Assembly (NCBI GenBank): GCA_017506865.1
Contig: JAFCMP010000246.1
Coordinates: forward strand, 1,013,547-1,077,546
DNA from: Tribonema minus
Taxonomy: Eukaryota > Sar > Xanthophyceae > Tribonematales > Tribonemataceae
DNA length: 64,000 bases
Direction: 5' to 3'
Shown: piece after piece, positions 56,401 to 64,000 of the stretch
Position numbering within the stretch: the stretch's first letter is position 1
How the letters are laid out: every line of letters starts with the position of its first letter
The notes under the pieces: model-generated
Seen by the model: only the letters and a program-made list of their open reading frames with translations
Told to the model about the DNA's origin: nothing
Databases searched by the model: none
Position numbers and translations under genes: made by a program

Positions 56401-56612
56401 AGCTACCCCCAGACTGACCACTGCAGCATCTGGTTGGCGCTGAAATTAGTGGGACTCACTTGAAGTCCGCGGTCCTGGACTCGACCGCTGTCCCCTTGAG
56501 GTCCGCAGCGGACAGGCCTGGGCTCAAGATTCCACGGATGCTGACCGCAATTGACTTCTGGCCGGGGTCCACACCGATGGCCTCGATCGTATACACCCCA
56601 GGGATCTCACCG
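53497..56612 (-). pseudogene. Fanzor/TnpB-like RuvC nuclease, copy 2 (split, decayed)
   Basis: Two - strand pieces splice in phase. Exon 56612-56460 (acceptor TTTGCAG, donor GTGAGT) encodes GVYTIEAIGVDPGQKSIAVS, a RuvC-I motif (DPG with the catalytic Asp), then VESRTADF. The next piece starts at 54099 after TCCCCAG; it completes the Lys codon and reads FEALAKNTRHYFEKCAKNDP, then EALFTEAMSLRRPG. After a frameshift near 53900 come NFNLCCARERAV, RIFSFEKAEFGSGSRGPIPR, and TDKFQSSITCAKDRA. After another frame change come IDRDHAGADNTVMCGV (RuvC-III) and a stop at 53497-53499. Order and spacing fit an OrfB/Fanzor protein. At least two frameshifts make it non-functional as it stands. The 2.36-kb intron is unusually long and holds another open frame (54973-56145). 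The homology to copy 1 is clear across the C-terminal half. Confidence 0.52.
54973..56145 (-). CDS. Hypothetical 390-residue open frame nested in the Fanzor-like intron
   Basis: A single uninterrupted - strand frame from 56145. An alternative ATG at about 56001 gives MSLRLRELLRLAAKGSK, a basic amphipathic start that could be an organelle-targeting sequence. The rest is Ala/Ser/Gly-rich with moderate complexity (for example LRINPLQITGSATGAGAEVV and NFFVERFFAKVGVPSG) and no family I recognise. Long open frames also exist on the opposite strand here, so coding is not certain. It could be a cargo gene, an inserted gene or a chance frame in GC-rich DNA. Confidence 0.3.
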   Translation of the reverse strand: MHFSEILLVNTTVCWSGLARRLRWRLRAACGRSTFVSSLHGLCVLPRVMSLRLRELLRLAAKGSKTTTTQVFAAGAGSAAVAALRINPLQITGSATGAGAEVVVAFAYDVPSFKSSASTRSTLANYGEAVCGSRGTHGPIPGLAAVSYDDSWGQERVGRAKQEDRPVRNFFVERFFAKVGVPSGVAPPAVKQPAFVAAAAAIASTDRSRAQDTSGWCLLGSFMQPPTSSEPGVPACIPSAQHRQLLKTCHTDTAGAISMITSVRGILSGLPGGKVQQEHPLLLVVAKLLTMAQLARHHQWGRAIPWTTRSPNSSADSTGEEQHTARAAMAGARPHISKHRNATGGIAALNRDRGVRVRSSQSQHEACRTKGQSDADVAQAVCTWRRAAFA

Positions 56613-56928
56613 CTGCAAAGAGGAGCAGCAGCGACGCGTACCACCCGCAGTTGTCAGTGCAACCAGCATTGTCTAGGGGCTCAGCCAGGGTAAGGACAAG
56701 CCCGAGCTCAGTCCAACTAGCGTTAGGGCTAGGTCATAGTGTTAGTATCAAGGGTGCGAGGCCAGCAAGCCATAGACATGGGTGGCATCTGCACTGCGCT
56801 GTTTGGCAGCTGCTAGTACTTCACTCTTCATCACCACTCATGTGACCGCCAGACATGCATGTTCAAGCACGCAATTCGAGAGCCTCAAACTGACAGTAGG
56901 CTTCTCGTCCATCTTTCTTGCTTTACTC

Positions 56929-57675
56929 TCCCAACCCATTAGTCTGACAGTCCTGCACAAGTGTACTCTGCCAGGCGACCATGCGAGGCTATGGGGCTGC
57001 CAGCGCGGCGCTCTTCGTGCTGGCCGCATTCAGCGCGCAAGACCCGACGGCTGCCGCGAAAGTCTGCCGCTGTTTGAGCTGACGATGCTGAGTGGGGTTC
57101 CTCTGGCTCCAACGACACCTCCTGCCCGCAGCCTGTGTGCCCGGTAAGTCAAGCACCGAGTAGGGTAGTAGATCCGCTTCGCTGCGGCAGTCTGCGCAGC
57201 CATTTAATGCCGTGCAAAGCTGCAGATTTAACTTTGAATCTATTGATGTTTAAATTTTCAGTGACAGTCGTGGCCCTCGCCAGCCGGGGCCGATCCGCAT
57301 CCGCCGCTCCCCGTAGATGTAGTAATCGCAAAGCCTGTTTCATCATGTGCTCAGCCCGTGCGGTCCAGGACATGATGTAAATCTTCCACAGTGCCTTCCG
57401 CCTAGGCTTTCACTGATGGCTTTTGAAATCAGATCCTAACAGTATATCTTGTAGGCATGATGCTTGTTGCTTTGAACGGCATTCAGCCTGTCAGCAAATG
57501 GCAAAGGCGCGTGTCACTCACTGACTATAGTCTTATCAGGCTGGCGTCAAAAGCCTGGATCACCATGCTAGTCTACCCCCTAGCTTCAGTCAGCCTGAGC
57601 CTCTGAGCATGCCGGATCTGATTCAAGCAACTTTGAATCTCATATTGGAATGACCAGACGCAACCCCCCGGAGCT
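56929..57675. repeat. Segmental duplication, copy 2 (partner 34816-35933)
   Basis: Same order of landmarks as copy 1 but with deletions. It lacks the 334-bp intron-like insert. It retains a short stretch (GCATCCGCCGCTCCCCGTAG) not found at the same place in copy 1. Confidence 0.75.
56981..57082 (+). pseudogene. Signal-peptide fragment of the small secreted Cys-rich family
   Basis: The ATG opens RGYGAASAALFVLAAF and continues to KVCRCLS, then hits TGA at 57080-57082 where the paralogue at 34855 continues. The downstream part (GAGTGGGGTTCC and GCCCGCAGCCTGTGTGCCCG) is present but out of frame. It is best read as a decayed paralogue. Confidence 0.55.
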
Positions 57676-58405
57676 TAAAAGCCAGACATTCACAGTGACT
57701 GTCGCCATGACAGCCTGAGCGCCCCTTGGTCAAATTATTGGCCCGGGAGCCTTAAAGTTCACGTGAGACTTGGAAGTCTGAATGTTTTCTTGAACCAGGT
57801 GGCACCAACCCATGGCACCACAGTCACCCCCCTAGGGCTTTGCTAAGCCCAACAACAGGGAAGCAACCATGACTTCACTATGCGTGATCACGACACGACA
57901 CAAGTGCAAGACTTGCACACTAGTACTTGCAAAGTGTCTCCGAGAGTCTCACCCAGCGCACATGCACATGTGCATGTGCAATGCACGGCAAACAAACATG
58001 AAAGCTATGCTGCTGCGATGCAGTGCTCTCAAACGCAGCAACCTGTGCCTTGTTACATACCACACAGAAACCAAGTGCCTTGCGGTGCCGTACGCTCTGT
58101 GCCTTACGTGTCAGCACGAAGTGACAGCAAATAGTGCTTCCCCTAAGGCTCAGCAACCCAGAACACCCTCAGACGCGGTGCCTGCTTGCGTGCGGGGGCA
58201 GCAGACTGCACAATAGTATACCGATGATCTCCCCTCCATGCCACTTCGTATACACTGCACCGTCAGAAGCAGTCATCTGGTAGACCACCGTGATCTGCAC
58301 AGCAGTGCTGAGCAATGCCTTGCTACTGGGTGGCAATACGACAACATGTGCGCTGCGCGCAAGCTCATATGACCCACAATCATACACAGCTAAGACGCCT
58401 CCGAT
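57676..58405. other. Region between the duplication and the copia element
   Basis: No recognised gene. A 115-codon frame (57869-58216, +) starts with ATG but has no family features. The last part, adjoining the left target duplication, would be the 3' flank of the chromodomain fragment at 63185 before the copia insertion. Confidence 0.35.
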
Positions 58406-58410
58406 GCCAC
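58406..58410. repeat. Target-site duplication of the copia element, left copy
   Basis: GCCAC, repeated exactly at 63179-63183. Five bases is the normal length for Ty1/copia integration. Confidence 0.9.
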
Positions 58411-59130
58411 TGTCGAGATATTGTGCTCAGATGCAGTCCTTCAGAGGTCTGTCACCTATCGAGACTTGCAGCCTGAAGCAGACATCCGTAGTGTATGCGC
58501 AAGAGTGGTGAAATGCCCCCATTCCCAGGAGAGTCATGACTGGGTGCGCTTTCCTATGCGTTCAGTAGAACAGCATTTTTCTGCAGTACTATACTGCCAT
58601 AGTTGAAGTTGACAATCCTACTTCAACTTCACAGTTGAACTTGAAGTTGGGCATCGGCCATATGTTGATTAGGGTTCGGCCCATCCGGGCTAGGTCTCGG
58701 CCCTTCGGGACATCGGCCCATTGTATCAGGCCGGTTCTATGGAGTTCGGCTTCTCTGGAGTTCGGCACCAAGCAAGGTTGCCTCACTCTCACCAATTCAC
58801 TTCCTTCAAAACACGGCATAGCCAGAGTCTCTTCTTCTGCCACGTGTTGCCACTGCACAAGGCCTGCCAACACAAGACTGAAGCACTTCCAGCCTAGCTC
58901 CACAGAGAGGTACGTTAGGGCACATAGAGCACGCAAGCCACGCAAGGACTGGTACTGGGGCATACGCCTGACATAGTCCTCCTTGGTGCGATACTGTTGC
59001 TGCTCTCCCCTACTCACCTCGTTCGTGTGAGTGTGCGCCTTTGCGCGAACGGCTAGGAACTTGCCAAGTCTGAGGCAATCGCAACCTGCAGAGAGGCATC
59101 CGCGCTCTTGATTCTGCAACGCTTCCGACA
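58411..59130 (+). repeat. 5' LTR of the copia element
   Basis: 720 bp, TGTCGAG start and TTCCGACA end. It contains the promoter and R region by homology to other LTRs. An antisense open frame of almost 200 codons runs through it and is mirrored in the 3' LTR, but has no recognisable domain. The final A of the LTR is the first base of the gag start codon. Confidence 0.93.
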
Positions 59131-60932
59131 TGGTCACACCGATAGAGAGCAAGGATGCACTCAAGCTGCCGCCCTTCAGCGGCAAGCAAGAGCACTGGAG
59201 ACAGTGGTCCGCGAAATTCGCGTCGAGGGCTGCGTTAGTAGGGACCTATGAGGCCCTCACCAGTCCCATGGAGCCGTCGCAGCGGGAGAACCTGGCAGCA
59301 GGCGCCAAGGCCAAGCGCGACAGGCTGGAGACGCAGGCGTACGCGGAATTACTACTGTGCTGCTCGGACCTGGCCTTCTTCATTGTCGAGGGCACCGCGT
59401 CAGGCAACGACCGACCGGCGCGAGCGTGGGCAGCGCTCAACGACAAATATGAGGTGAAGTCATCTGCGCGCAAGACGGAGCTGCGCAGATTATTTTCAAC
59501 TACCGTCATGTCAGCGGACCAAGATCCGGACGACTACATCATGCAGCTCGACTACATCCGTCGGCAACTCAAGGACAACGGCGTCAACATCAGCGACTCC
59601 GACTTCGTCACCGACATCGTCGTCAAGCTCCCCATGATCTACTCCGAGCTCATCACCCTCGTCGAGCAAGATTTGGACAACCTCAGCCTCAGCGACCTGC
59701 AGATCAAGCTGCGGGCGTTTTATCGGCGCAAGATCATCACGTCTCCCAGCGCGGACCCGTCGGAGTCCGCTCTTGCCGCTCATCATGCGCAGCGCACGGG
59801 TGGCGCTAGCGGAGTGGCCCCCGCTAATCGCGGAGGGCCCGCGGCAGCTGGTAGTAAGACAAGATGCGCGCACTGCAACAAGCTGGGACATACCATCGAC
59901 AAGTGCTTCGCATTGCACGGCAAGCCCCCGGGGCGGACCCCGAGGAAGCATGGCGGCCGTAGCACCTTTAAGGGCAAAAACAGCGGAGGTGGGAGCGACG
60001 ACCAGAGCAGCAATGGCGACAACACGCCAGCTAACGTGGGCTTCATGGCGATCAACGCCTCATCATCAGCCCCTACAGCAGCCGAGGAGTGGATCATCGA
60101 CTCTGGCTGCACCAGTCACATGACCAGCTCGACCCAGGGCATGGTAAACGTTCGCCCATTCAAGACTGCCGTAACGTTGGCAGACGGCAACCTGGCGCAA
60201 GCTACACACATTGGCGATCTTCCCGGCTTCATCGGCGACCAAGCAGTCACGCTCTTCGACGTCGCCATCATTCCCTCTATGGGCACCGCCAACCTGCTCT
60301 CAGTCACCAAGGCGGTCAGCCGCGGCATCAAGTTCGTCTTCGACGGCAAGGAAACTGGATCAAAGGCACTTTACGCCAATTCTTGCTTCGCTCTCGACAG
60401 AGAGGCTCGAGGCCTGTGGACCTTGCCTATTCGGCGTGCCAACAGCACGTCGACCATCAACAAGCCGGCGGCAAACACCAAACCCGGCCAGTCCATCGGA
60501 GTGCAGCAGGAGGTATGCTCTTTCGCTAGCATGGCGGAGCCAGGAGGAGGGCATCACATCAAGCTAGAGGTGCACCTCTGGAGTCCAGAGCCGGAACGCA
60601 GTCTTGCTGCTGAATCGGGTAAGCAGCAACTGCTGGAGCCGCACTTTATCAAGGCTGCCGAGTCGGCTATGCAGCACATCCCGGAGCCGTACAGCCAGGC
60701 AGCCACAACAGCTAGCCAGCTATACAAGGAGCCGCGCACTATTTTCGCTACCAAGTCGGCTAGGCAGCGAAGCGCGAGCACACTAGAGCCAGAGGGGGCT
60801 CAACTCAAACTAGCACGGCAACCACTCAGGGCGCTCTCAGTGCAGACTTCACAACACGTCTCGGACGTCATTGCAGACTTCACAACACGTCTCGGACGCA
60901 ACAAGCCATCAAACGCAAGCGAGCGACGCTAG
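59130..60932 (+). CDS. Copia Gag-protease polyprotein
   Basis: 600 residues from the ATG whose A is the last LTR base. It opens VTPIESKDALKLPPFSGKQE and has the copia Gag fold signature (HWRQWSAKF, then YEALTSPM, and AWAALNDKYE around residues 105-115). A zinc knuckle of the CCHC type (CAHCNKLGHTIDKC) sits at about residues 246-259. The aspartic protease active site is DSGCTSHM at about residue 324. After the pre-integrase-like segment (GLWTLPIRRAN) the protein goes into a repetitive Gln/Glu/Ala-rich stretch instead of integrase. The frame ends at 60932, just after a 31-bp duplication that changes frame before reverse transcriptase. Confidence 0.85.
   Translation: MVTPIESKDALKLPPFSGKQEHWRQWSAKFASRAALVGTYEALTSPMEPSQRENLAAGAKAKRDRLETQAYAELLLCCSDLAFFIVEGTASGNDRPARAWAALNDKYEVKSSARKTELRRLFSTTVMSADQDPDDYIMQLDYIRRQLKDNGVNISDSDFVTDIVVKLPMIYSELITLVEQDLDNLSLSDLQIKLRAFYRRKIITSPSADPSESALAAHHAQRTGGASGVAPANRGGPAAAGSKTRCAHCNKLGHTIDKCFALHGKPPGRTPRKHGGRSTFKGKNSGGGSDDQSSNGDNTPANVGFMAINASSSAPTAAEEWIIDSGCTSHMTSSTQGMVNVRPFKTAVTLADGNLAQATHIGDLPGFIGDQAVTLFDVAIIPSMGTANLLSVTKAVSRGIKFVFDGKETGSKALYANSCFALDREARGLWTLPIRRANSTSTINKPAANTKPGQSIGVQQEVCSFASMAEPGGGHHIKLEVHLWSPEPERSLAAESGKQQLLEPHFIKAAESAMQHIPEPYSQAATTASQLYKEPRTIFATKSARQRSASTLEPEGAQLKLARQPLRALSVQTSQHVSDVIADFTTRLGRNKPSNASERR
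60841..60898. repeat. 31-bp tandem duplication at the gag/pol junction
   Basis: A 27-bp block starting TGCAGACTTCACAACACGTC occurs at 60841 and 60872, with a 4-bp linker giving a 31-bp period. Because 31 is not a multiple of three, the duplication shifts the reading frame. Both copies read QTSQHVSD, the first in the Gag frame and the second in the reverse transcriptase frame. Confidence 0.9.
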
Positions 60933-62412
60933 TGCCAATATCGGAGGGAGCAAGGAGGCGCAAGGCGATAAGCGACTTATGCCGCCACCTGGAGCACCAC
61001 CGGCACCCCAGAGCGGGACCGGCGACCGCGGCGGGCTTCTCCGGTTCTTCTCCCAGTGGCACGCGCAGGTCGAAGGCATTGACTTCTTCGAGACCTACGC
61101 TCCAGTAGCAGCCATCACTACGGTCAGGACCCTCCTTGCGACAGCGTCATACTACGACTGGGAGCTGGAGCAAATGGACGTCGACACAGCCTTTCTCAAC
61201 GCACCTGTCGAAGAAGAGATCTACGCCGCTATACCTCCCGGCTACCACGAGACCTCCTCCTCAGGCGCATCACTTGTCTACCGGCTTCGGCGCAGCCTAT
61301 ACGGTCTCAAGCAAGCGCCCAAGAACTGGAACTCAGTCCTGAACCAGTGGCTGGAGCACGACTTCGGCTTCAAGCGGTCATCAGTGGATAGTATTACGTG
61401 CCTGTACACCTACTTTCAGGAGAACCACAACCTCTTTGTGGTCGTATACGTCGACGACATCATCCTCGCGTCCAACAGCAGCGGTCTACTACAAGCGTTC
61501 AAGGACAGCATCAGCCAAACCTTCAACGTCAAGGAACTCGGGCAGCTGGAGCACTTCCTCGGCAACCACATTTGGCGAGATCAAGCGACTACTCACCATG
61601 GACCAGACTACCTACATCAAGACCATCCTCGAGAAGTTCAGCCTTGGGAGCAGCAAGGCCGTCATCACGCCCTCTGCCGATGGACCACTCTCAAAAACAA
61701 TGGCTGCTTCTACATCGACAGATGCATCATTCATGGCATCAATACCATACCGGAGCGCCGTCGGATCACTGCTCTACTTAGCAGTGGTTACCAGACCGGA
61801 CATCAGCAACGCCGTGCGCGAGGTATCTCGCTTCATGCACAACCCTGGGCGTGCGCATTGGCAGGCATGCCTGCGCATTTTCAGGTACCTCAACGGCACA
61901 CGAGAGTTCCGGCTTCGGTACGACTTCTCCATAGCCGACAGCTTCCACCTCAGCGGCTACTGCGACGCTGACCACGCTGGAGACATCGACACACGCAGGT
62001 CCACCACAGGTTACCTGTTCACTCTTGGCGGCGCGGCCATTTCTTGGTGCTCAAGGCTGCAAGACACAGTGGCGCTTTCATCAACCGAGGCGGAATACAT
62101 GGCGCTCACAGAAGCATGCAATGAAGCCATCAACTACTCAGCAACCTCGGCATACCTCAAACCAAGGCGACCACCATCTTCGAGGACAATCAAGGAGCCA
62201 TCAAGCTGGCGTCCAATCCCATGCACCACCGCCGCACCAAGCACATCGACCGCAAGTATCACCACATTCGTGACCACATCGCCGCCCGGACCATCCAGCT
62301 GGAGGACGTCAACACCAAGAAGCAGCTGGCGGACAGCCTGACCAAGGGCGTAGGCAGCAAGCAGCACGCTGCGGGAGCTTACCTCTGTCATCTTCGTCGA
62401 GGCATGAGGTAA
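60871..62412 (+). pseudogene. Copia reverse transcriptase and RNase H, frameshifted
   Basis: Reverse transcriptase motifs are intact in the first frame: FFETYAPVAAITTVRTLL, QMDVDTAFLNAPVEEEIY, YGLKQAPKNWN and the catalytic YVDD at about nt 61447. The frame is lost near 61570 and continues in the next frame (LTMDQTTYIKTILEKF, YRSAVGSLLYLAVVTRPDI, then RNase H GYCDADHAGDIDTRRSTTGY and LSSTEAEYMAL). A second shift near 62128 moves to the frame holding ATTIFEDNQGAIKLASNP and HIDRKYHHIRDHI, which ends at 62412. No single protein with complete reverse transcriptase and RNase H can be made without frameshifting. Some shifts could be sequencing errors, as they are single-base. Confidence 0.82.
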
Positions 62413-62450
62413 TCGGGTGTACATAACAGCATCAGACCTCGTTTGGCCTG

Positions 62451-62458
62451 AGAGGGGG
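62451..62458 (+). promoter_or_regulatory. Polypurine tract for plus-strand priming
   Basis: AGAGGGGG lies directly before the TG of the 3' LTR at 62459, the standard position for the polypurine tract of an LTR retrotransposon. Confidence 0.8.
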
Positions 62459-63178
62459 TGTCGAGATATTGTGCTCAGATGCAGTCCTTCAGAGGTCTGT
62501 CACCTATCGAGACTTGCAGCCTGAAGCAGACATCCGTAGTGTATGCGCAAGAGTGGTGAAATGCCACCATTCCCAGGAGAGTCATGACTGGGTGCGCTTT
62601 CCTATGCGTTCAGTAGAACAGCATTGTTCTGCAGTACTATACTGCCATAGTTGAAGTTGACAATCCTACTTCAACTTCACAGTTGAACTTGAAGTTGGGC
62701 ATCGGCCATATGTTGATTAGGGTTCGGCCCATCCGGGCTAGGTCTCGGCCCTTCGGGACATCGGCCCATTGTATCAGGCCGGTTCTATGGAGTTCGGCTT
62801 CTCTGGAGTTCGGCACCAAGCAAGGTTGCCTCACTCTCACCAATTCACTTCCTTCAAAACACGGCATAGCCAGAGTCTCTTCTTCTGCCACGTGTTGCCA
62901 CTGCACAAGGCCTGCCAACACAAGACTGAAGCACTTCCAGCCTAGCTCCACAGAGAGGTACGTTAGGGCACATAGAGCACGCAAGCCACGCAAGGACTGG
63001 TACTGGGGCATACGCCTGACATAGTCCTCCTTGGTGCGATACTGTTGCTGCTCTCCCCTACTCACCTCGTTCGTGTGAGTGTGCGCCTTTGCGCGAACGG
63101 CTAGGAACTTGCCAAGTCTGAGGCAATCGCAACCTGCAGAGAGGCATCCGCGCTCTTGATTCTGCAACGCTTCCGACA
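62459..63178 (+). repeat. 3' LTR of the copia element
   Basis: 720 bp, two apparent differences from the 5' LTR. Followed by the right target duplication GCCAC at 63179-63183. Confidence 0.93.
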
Positions 63179-63184
63179 GCCACG

Positions 63185-63383
63185 CTACTTCTCCGCCTTG
63201 CGCAGCTCCCGCCTGATGATCTCCATGCCAGCACCGTCGATTGCAAAGTCATCATGATGATCGTGTAGGTTGGCGGCGCAGCTCAGTGTATTCCAGTTCT
63301 CGCGCAACGCCGTAGGGCACGCGTCCATGTTGAATGCATCCTCCCAAGAGTTGGCGACGTCGCCCTCCCAGCGCACAAGGTAC
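63185..63383 (-). pseudogene. Chromodomain protein fragment truncated by the telomere
   Basis: On the - strand the frame starts exactly at the telomere junction and reads YLVRWEGDVANSWEDAFNM, which matches the chromodomain core pattern (Y-L-V-K-W-x-G then W-E). A helical end, EIIRRELRKAEK, and a stop at 63185-63187 follow. Only the last 65 or so codons remain; the rest of the gene is replaced by TTAGGG repeats. Chromodomains bind methylated histone tails and also occur at the C-terminus of some retrotransposon integrases, so the parent could be either. The copia element inserted two bases beyond the stop codon. Confidence 0.55.
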
Positions 63384-64000
63384 TTAGGGTTAGGGTTAGG
63401 GTTAGGGTTAGGGTTAGGGTTAGGGTTAGGGTTAGGGTTAGGGTTAGGGTTAGGGTTAGGGTTAGGGTTAGGGTTAGGGTTAGGGTTAGGGTTAGGTTAG
63501 GGTTAGGGTTAGGGTTAGGGTTAGGGTTAGGGTTAGGGTTAGGGTTAGGGTTAGGGTTAGGGTTAGGGTTAGGGTTAGGGTTAGGGTTAGGGTTAGGGTT
63601 AGGGTTAGGGTTAGGGTTAGGGTTAGGTTAGGGTTAGGGTTAGGGTTAGGGTTAGGGTTAGGGTTAGGGTTAGGGTTAGGGTTAGGGTTAGGGTTAGGGT
63701 TAGGGTTAGGGTTAGGGTTAGGGTTAGGGTTAGGGTTAGGGTTAGGGTTAGGGTTAGGGTTAGGGTTAGGGTTAGGGTTAGGGTTAGGGTTAGGGTTAGG
63801 GTTAGGGTTAGGGTTAGGGTTAGGGTTAGGGTTAGGGTTAGGGTTAGGGTTAGGGTTAGGGTTAGGGTTAGGGTTAGGGTTAGGGTTAGGGTTAGGGTTA
63901 GGGTAGGTTAGGTTAGGTTAGGGTTAGGGTTAGGGTTAGGGTTAGGGGGTTAGGTTAGGTTTAGGGTTAGGGGTAGGTTAGGGTTAGGGGTATAGGGTTA
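63384..64000 (+). repeat. Telomere, (TTAGGG)n
   Basis: About 100 units of TTAGGG with the G-rich strand running 5'->3' to the window edge, as at a right chromosome end. Occasional TTAGG units occur at about 63493 and 63626. The last 100 bases become irregular (GGTAGG, GGGGTTAGG, TTTAGGG, GGGTATAGGG), consistent with terminal variants or with reduced read accuracy at the contig end. Confidence 0.97.

Larger units (their letters stand above)
58411..63178 (+). mobile_element. Ty1/copia LTR retrotransposon, integrase-less
   Basis: A 4768-bp element with two 720-bp LTRs (58411-59130 and 62459-63178). They begin TGTCG and end CGACA and differ at only two positions that I could find (58518 and 58578). 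The 5-bp target duplication is GCCAC. A polypurine tract, GAGAGGGGG, immediately precedes the 3' LTR. The interior encodes Gag, protease, reverse transcriptase and RNase H in copia order, but the integrase zinc-binding and DDE core regions that should sit between protease and reverse transcriptase are missing. Near-identical LTRs imply recent insertion. Confidence 0.92.

Noticed and set aside
57869..58216. 115-codon + strand frame with an ATG
   Set aside because: Cys/Thr-rich without recognisable motif and no splice or neighbour support; probably chance.
58589..59185. 198-codon antisense frame in the 5' LTR, mirrored in the 3' LTR at 62637-63167
   Set aside because: Conserved only because the LTRs are copies of each other; no protein family signature. 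An antisense LTR transcript is conceivable but unsupported.
63270..63500. Frame encoding a Gly-Leu repeat at the chromosome end
   Set aside because: It is a translation of telomere hexamers running from unrelated sequence.
63384..64000. Regular short repeats that might be taken for a CRISPR array
   Set aside because: Hexamer telomere repeat without spacers in a eukaryotic chromosome end.
1..64000. tRNA or rRNA genes
   Set aside because: I scanned by eye for tRNA arm motifs and rRNA-conserved blocks and saw none I could support; a covariance-model search would be decisive.

Overview
This is a eukaryotic nuclear chromosome end. Genes are split by many GT-AG introns (plus two apparent GC-AG introns), the right edge is about 0.6 kb of TTAGGG telomere repeat, and the transposons (hAT, Ty1/copia, LINE, a Fanzor/TnpB-like family) are eukaryotic. 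The genes kept here (ARPC1, a VPS26-family protein, large exon-repeat beta-helix surface proteins with membrane tails) and the mixed GC content suggest a unicellular or filamentous alga. A stramenopile alga (xanthophyte or brown-algal type) or a chlorophyte with vertebrate-type telomeres would both fit. The sequence alone does not decide this.

Layout. 1-21 kb is the gene-dense part, all on the + strand: the 3' end of ARPC1 (1-1016), a VPS26/arrestin-fold gene (1863-5125) and a 14-exon gene for a 1276-residue secreted or surface beta-helix protein with a polytopic membrane tail (6116-20634). 21-34 kb is gene-poor and repeat-rich. It holds a possible MITE, GC-rich Ala/Arg coding-like debris and three 3'-co-terminal copies of a restriction-like-endonuclease LINE, each flanked by an 8-bp duplication starting GTAC. 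34.8-36 kb has a fragment of a small secreted Cys-rich protein family, duplicated at 56.9-57.7 kb. 36.1-38.7 kb is a complete hAT transposon with an intact two-exon transposase. 40.07-40.87 kb is an 800-bp deletion-derivative hAT. 42.4-50.5 kb is a second beta-helix-like gene of nine in-phase exons. 51.2-56.6 kb carries an unidentified gene end and two decayed, tandemly duplicated Fanzor/TnpB-like nuclease copies on the - strand. 58.41-63.18 kb is a copia element with near-identical 720-bp LTRs but no integrase. It sits 200 bp from the telomere, beside a chromodomain gene fragment that the telomere caps directly.

How it fits together. The left third is ordinary housekeeping and cell-surface sequence: actin nucleation, endosomal sorting and a surface protein. 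The right two thirds show typical subtelomeric turnover: transposition, segmental duplication, pseudogene decay, interstitial telomere motifs and probable telomere healing. The strongest candidates for a new system are the Fanzor-like pair, the GTAC-targeting LINE and the one-repeat-per-exon beta-helix gene. All coordinates and splice models come from reading the sequence by eye; no database search was run.
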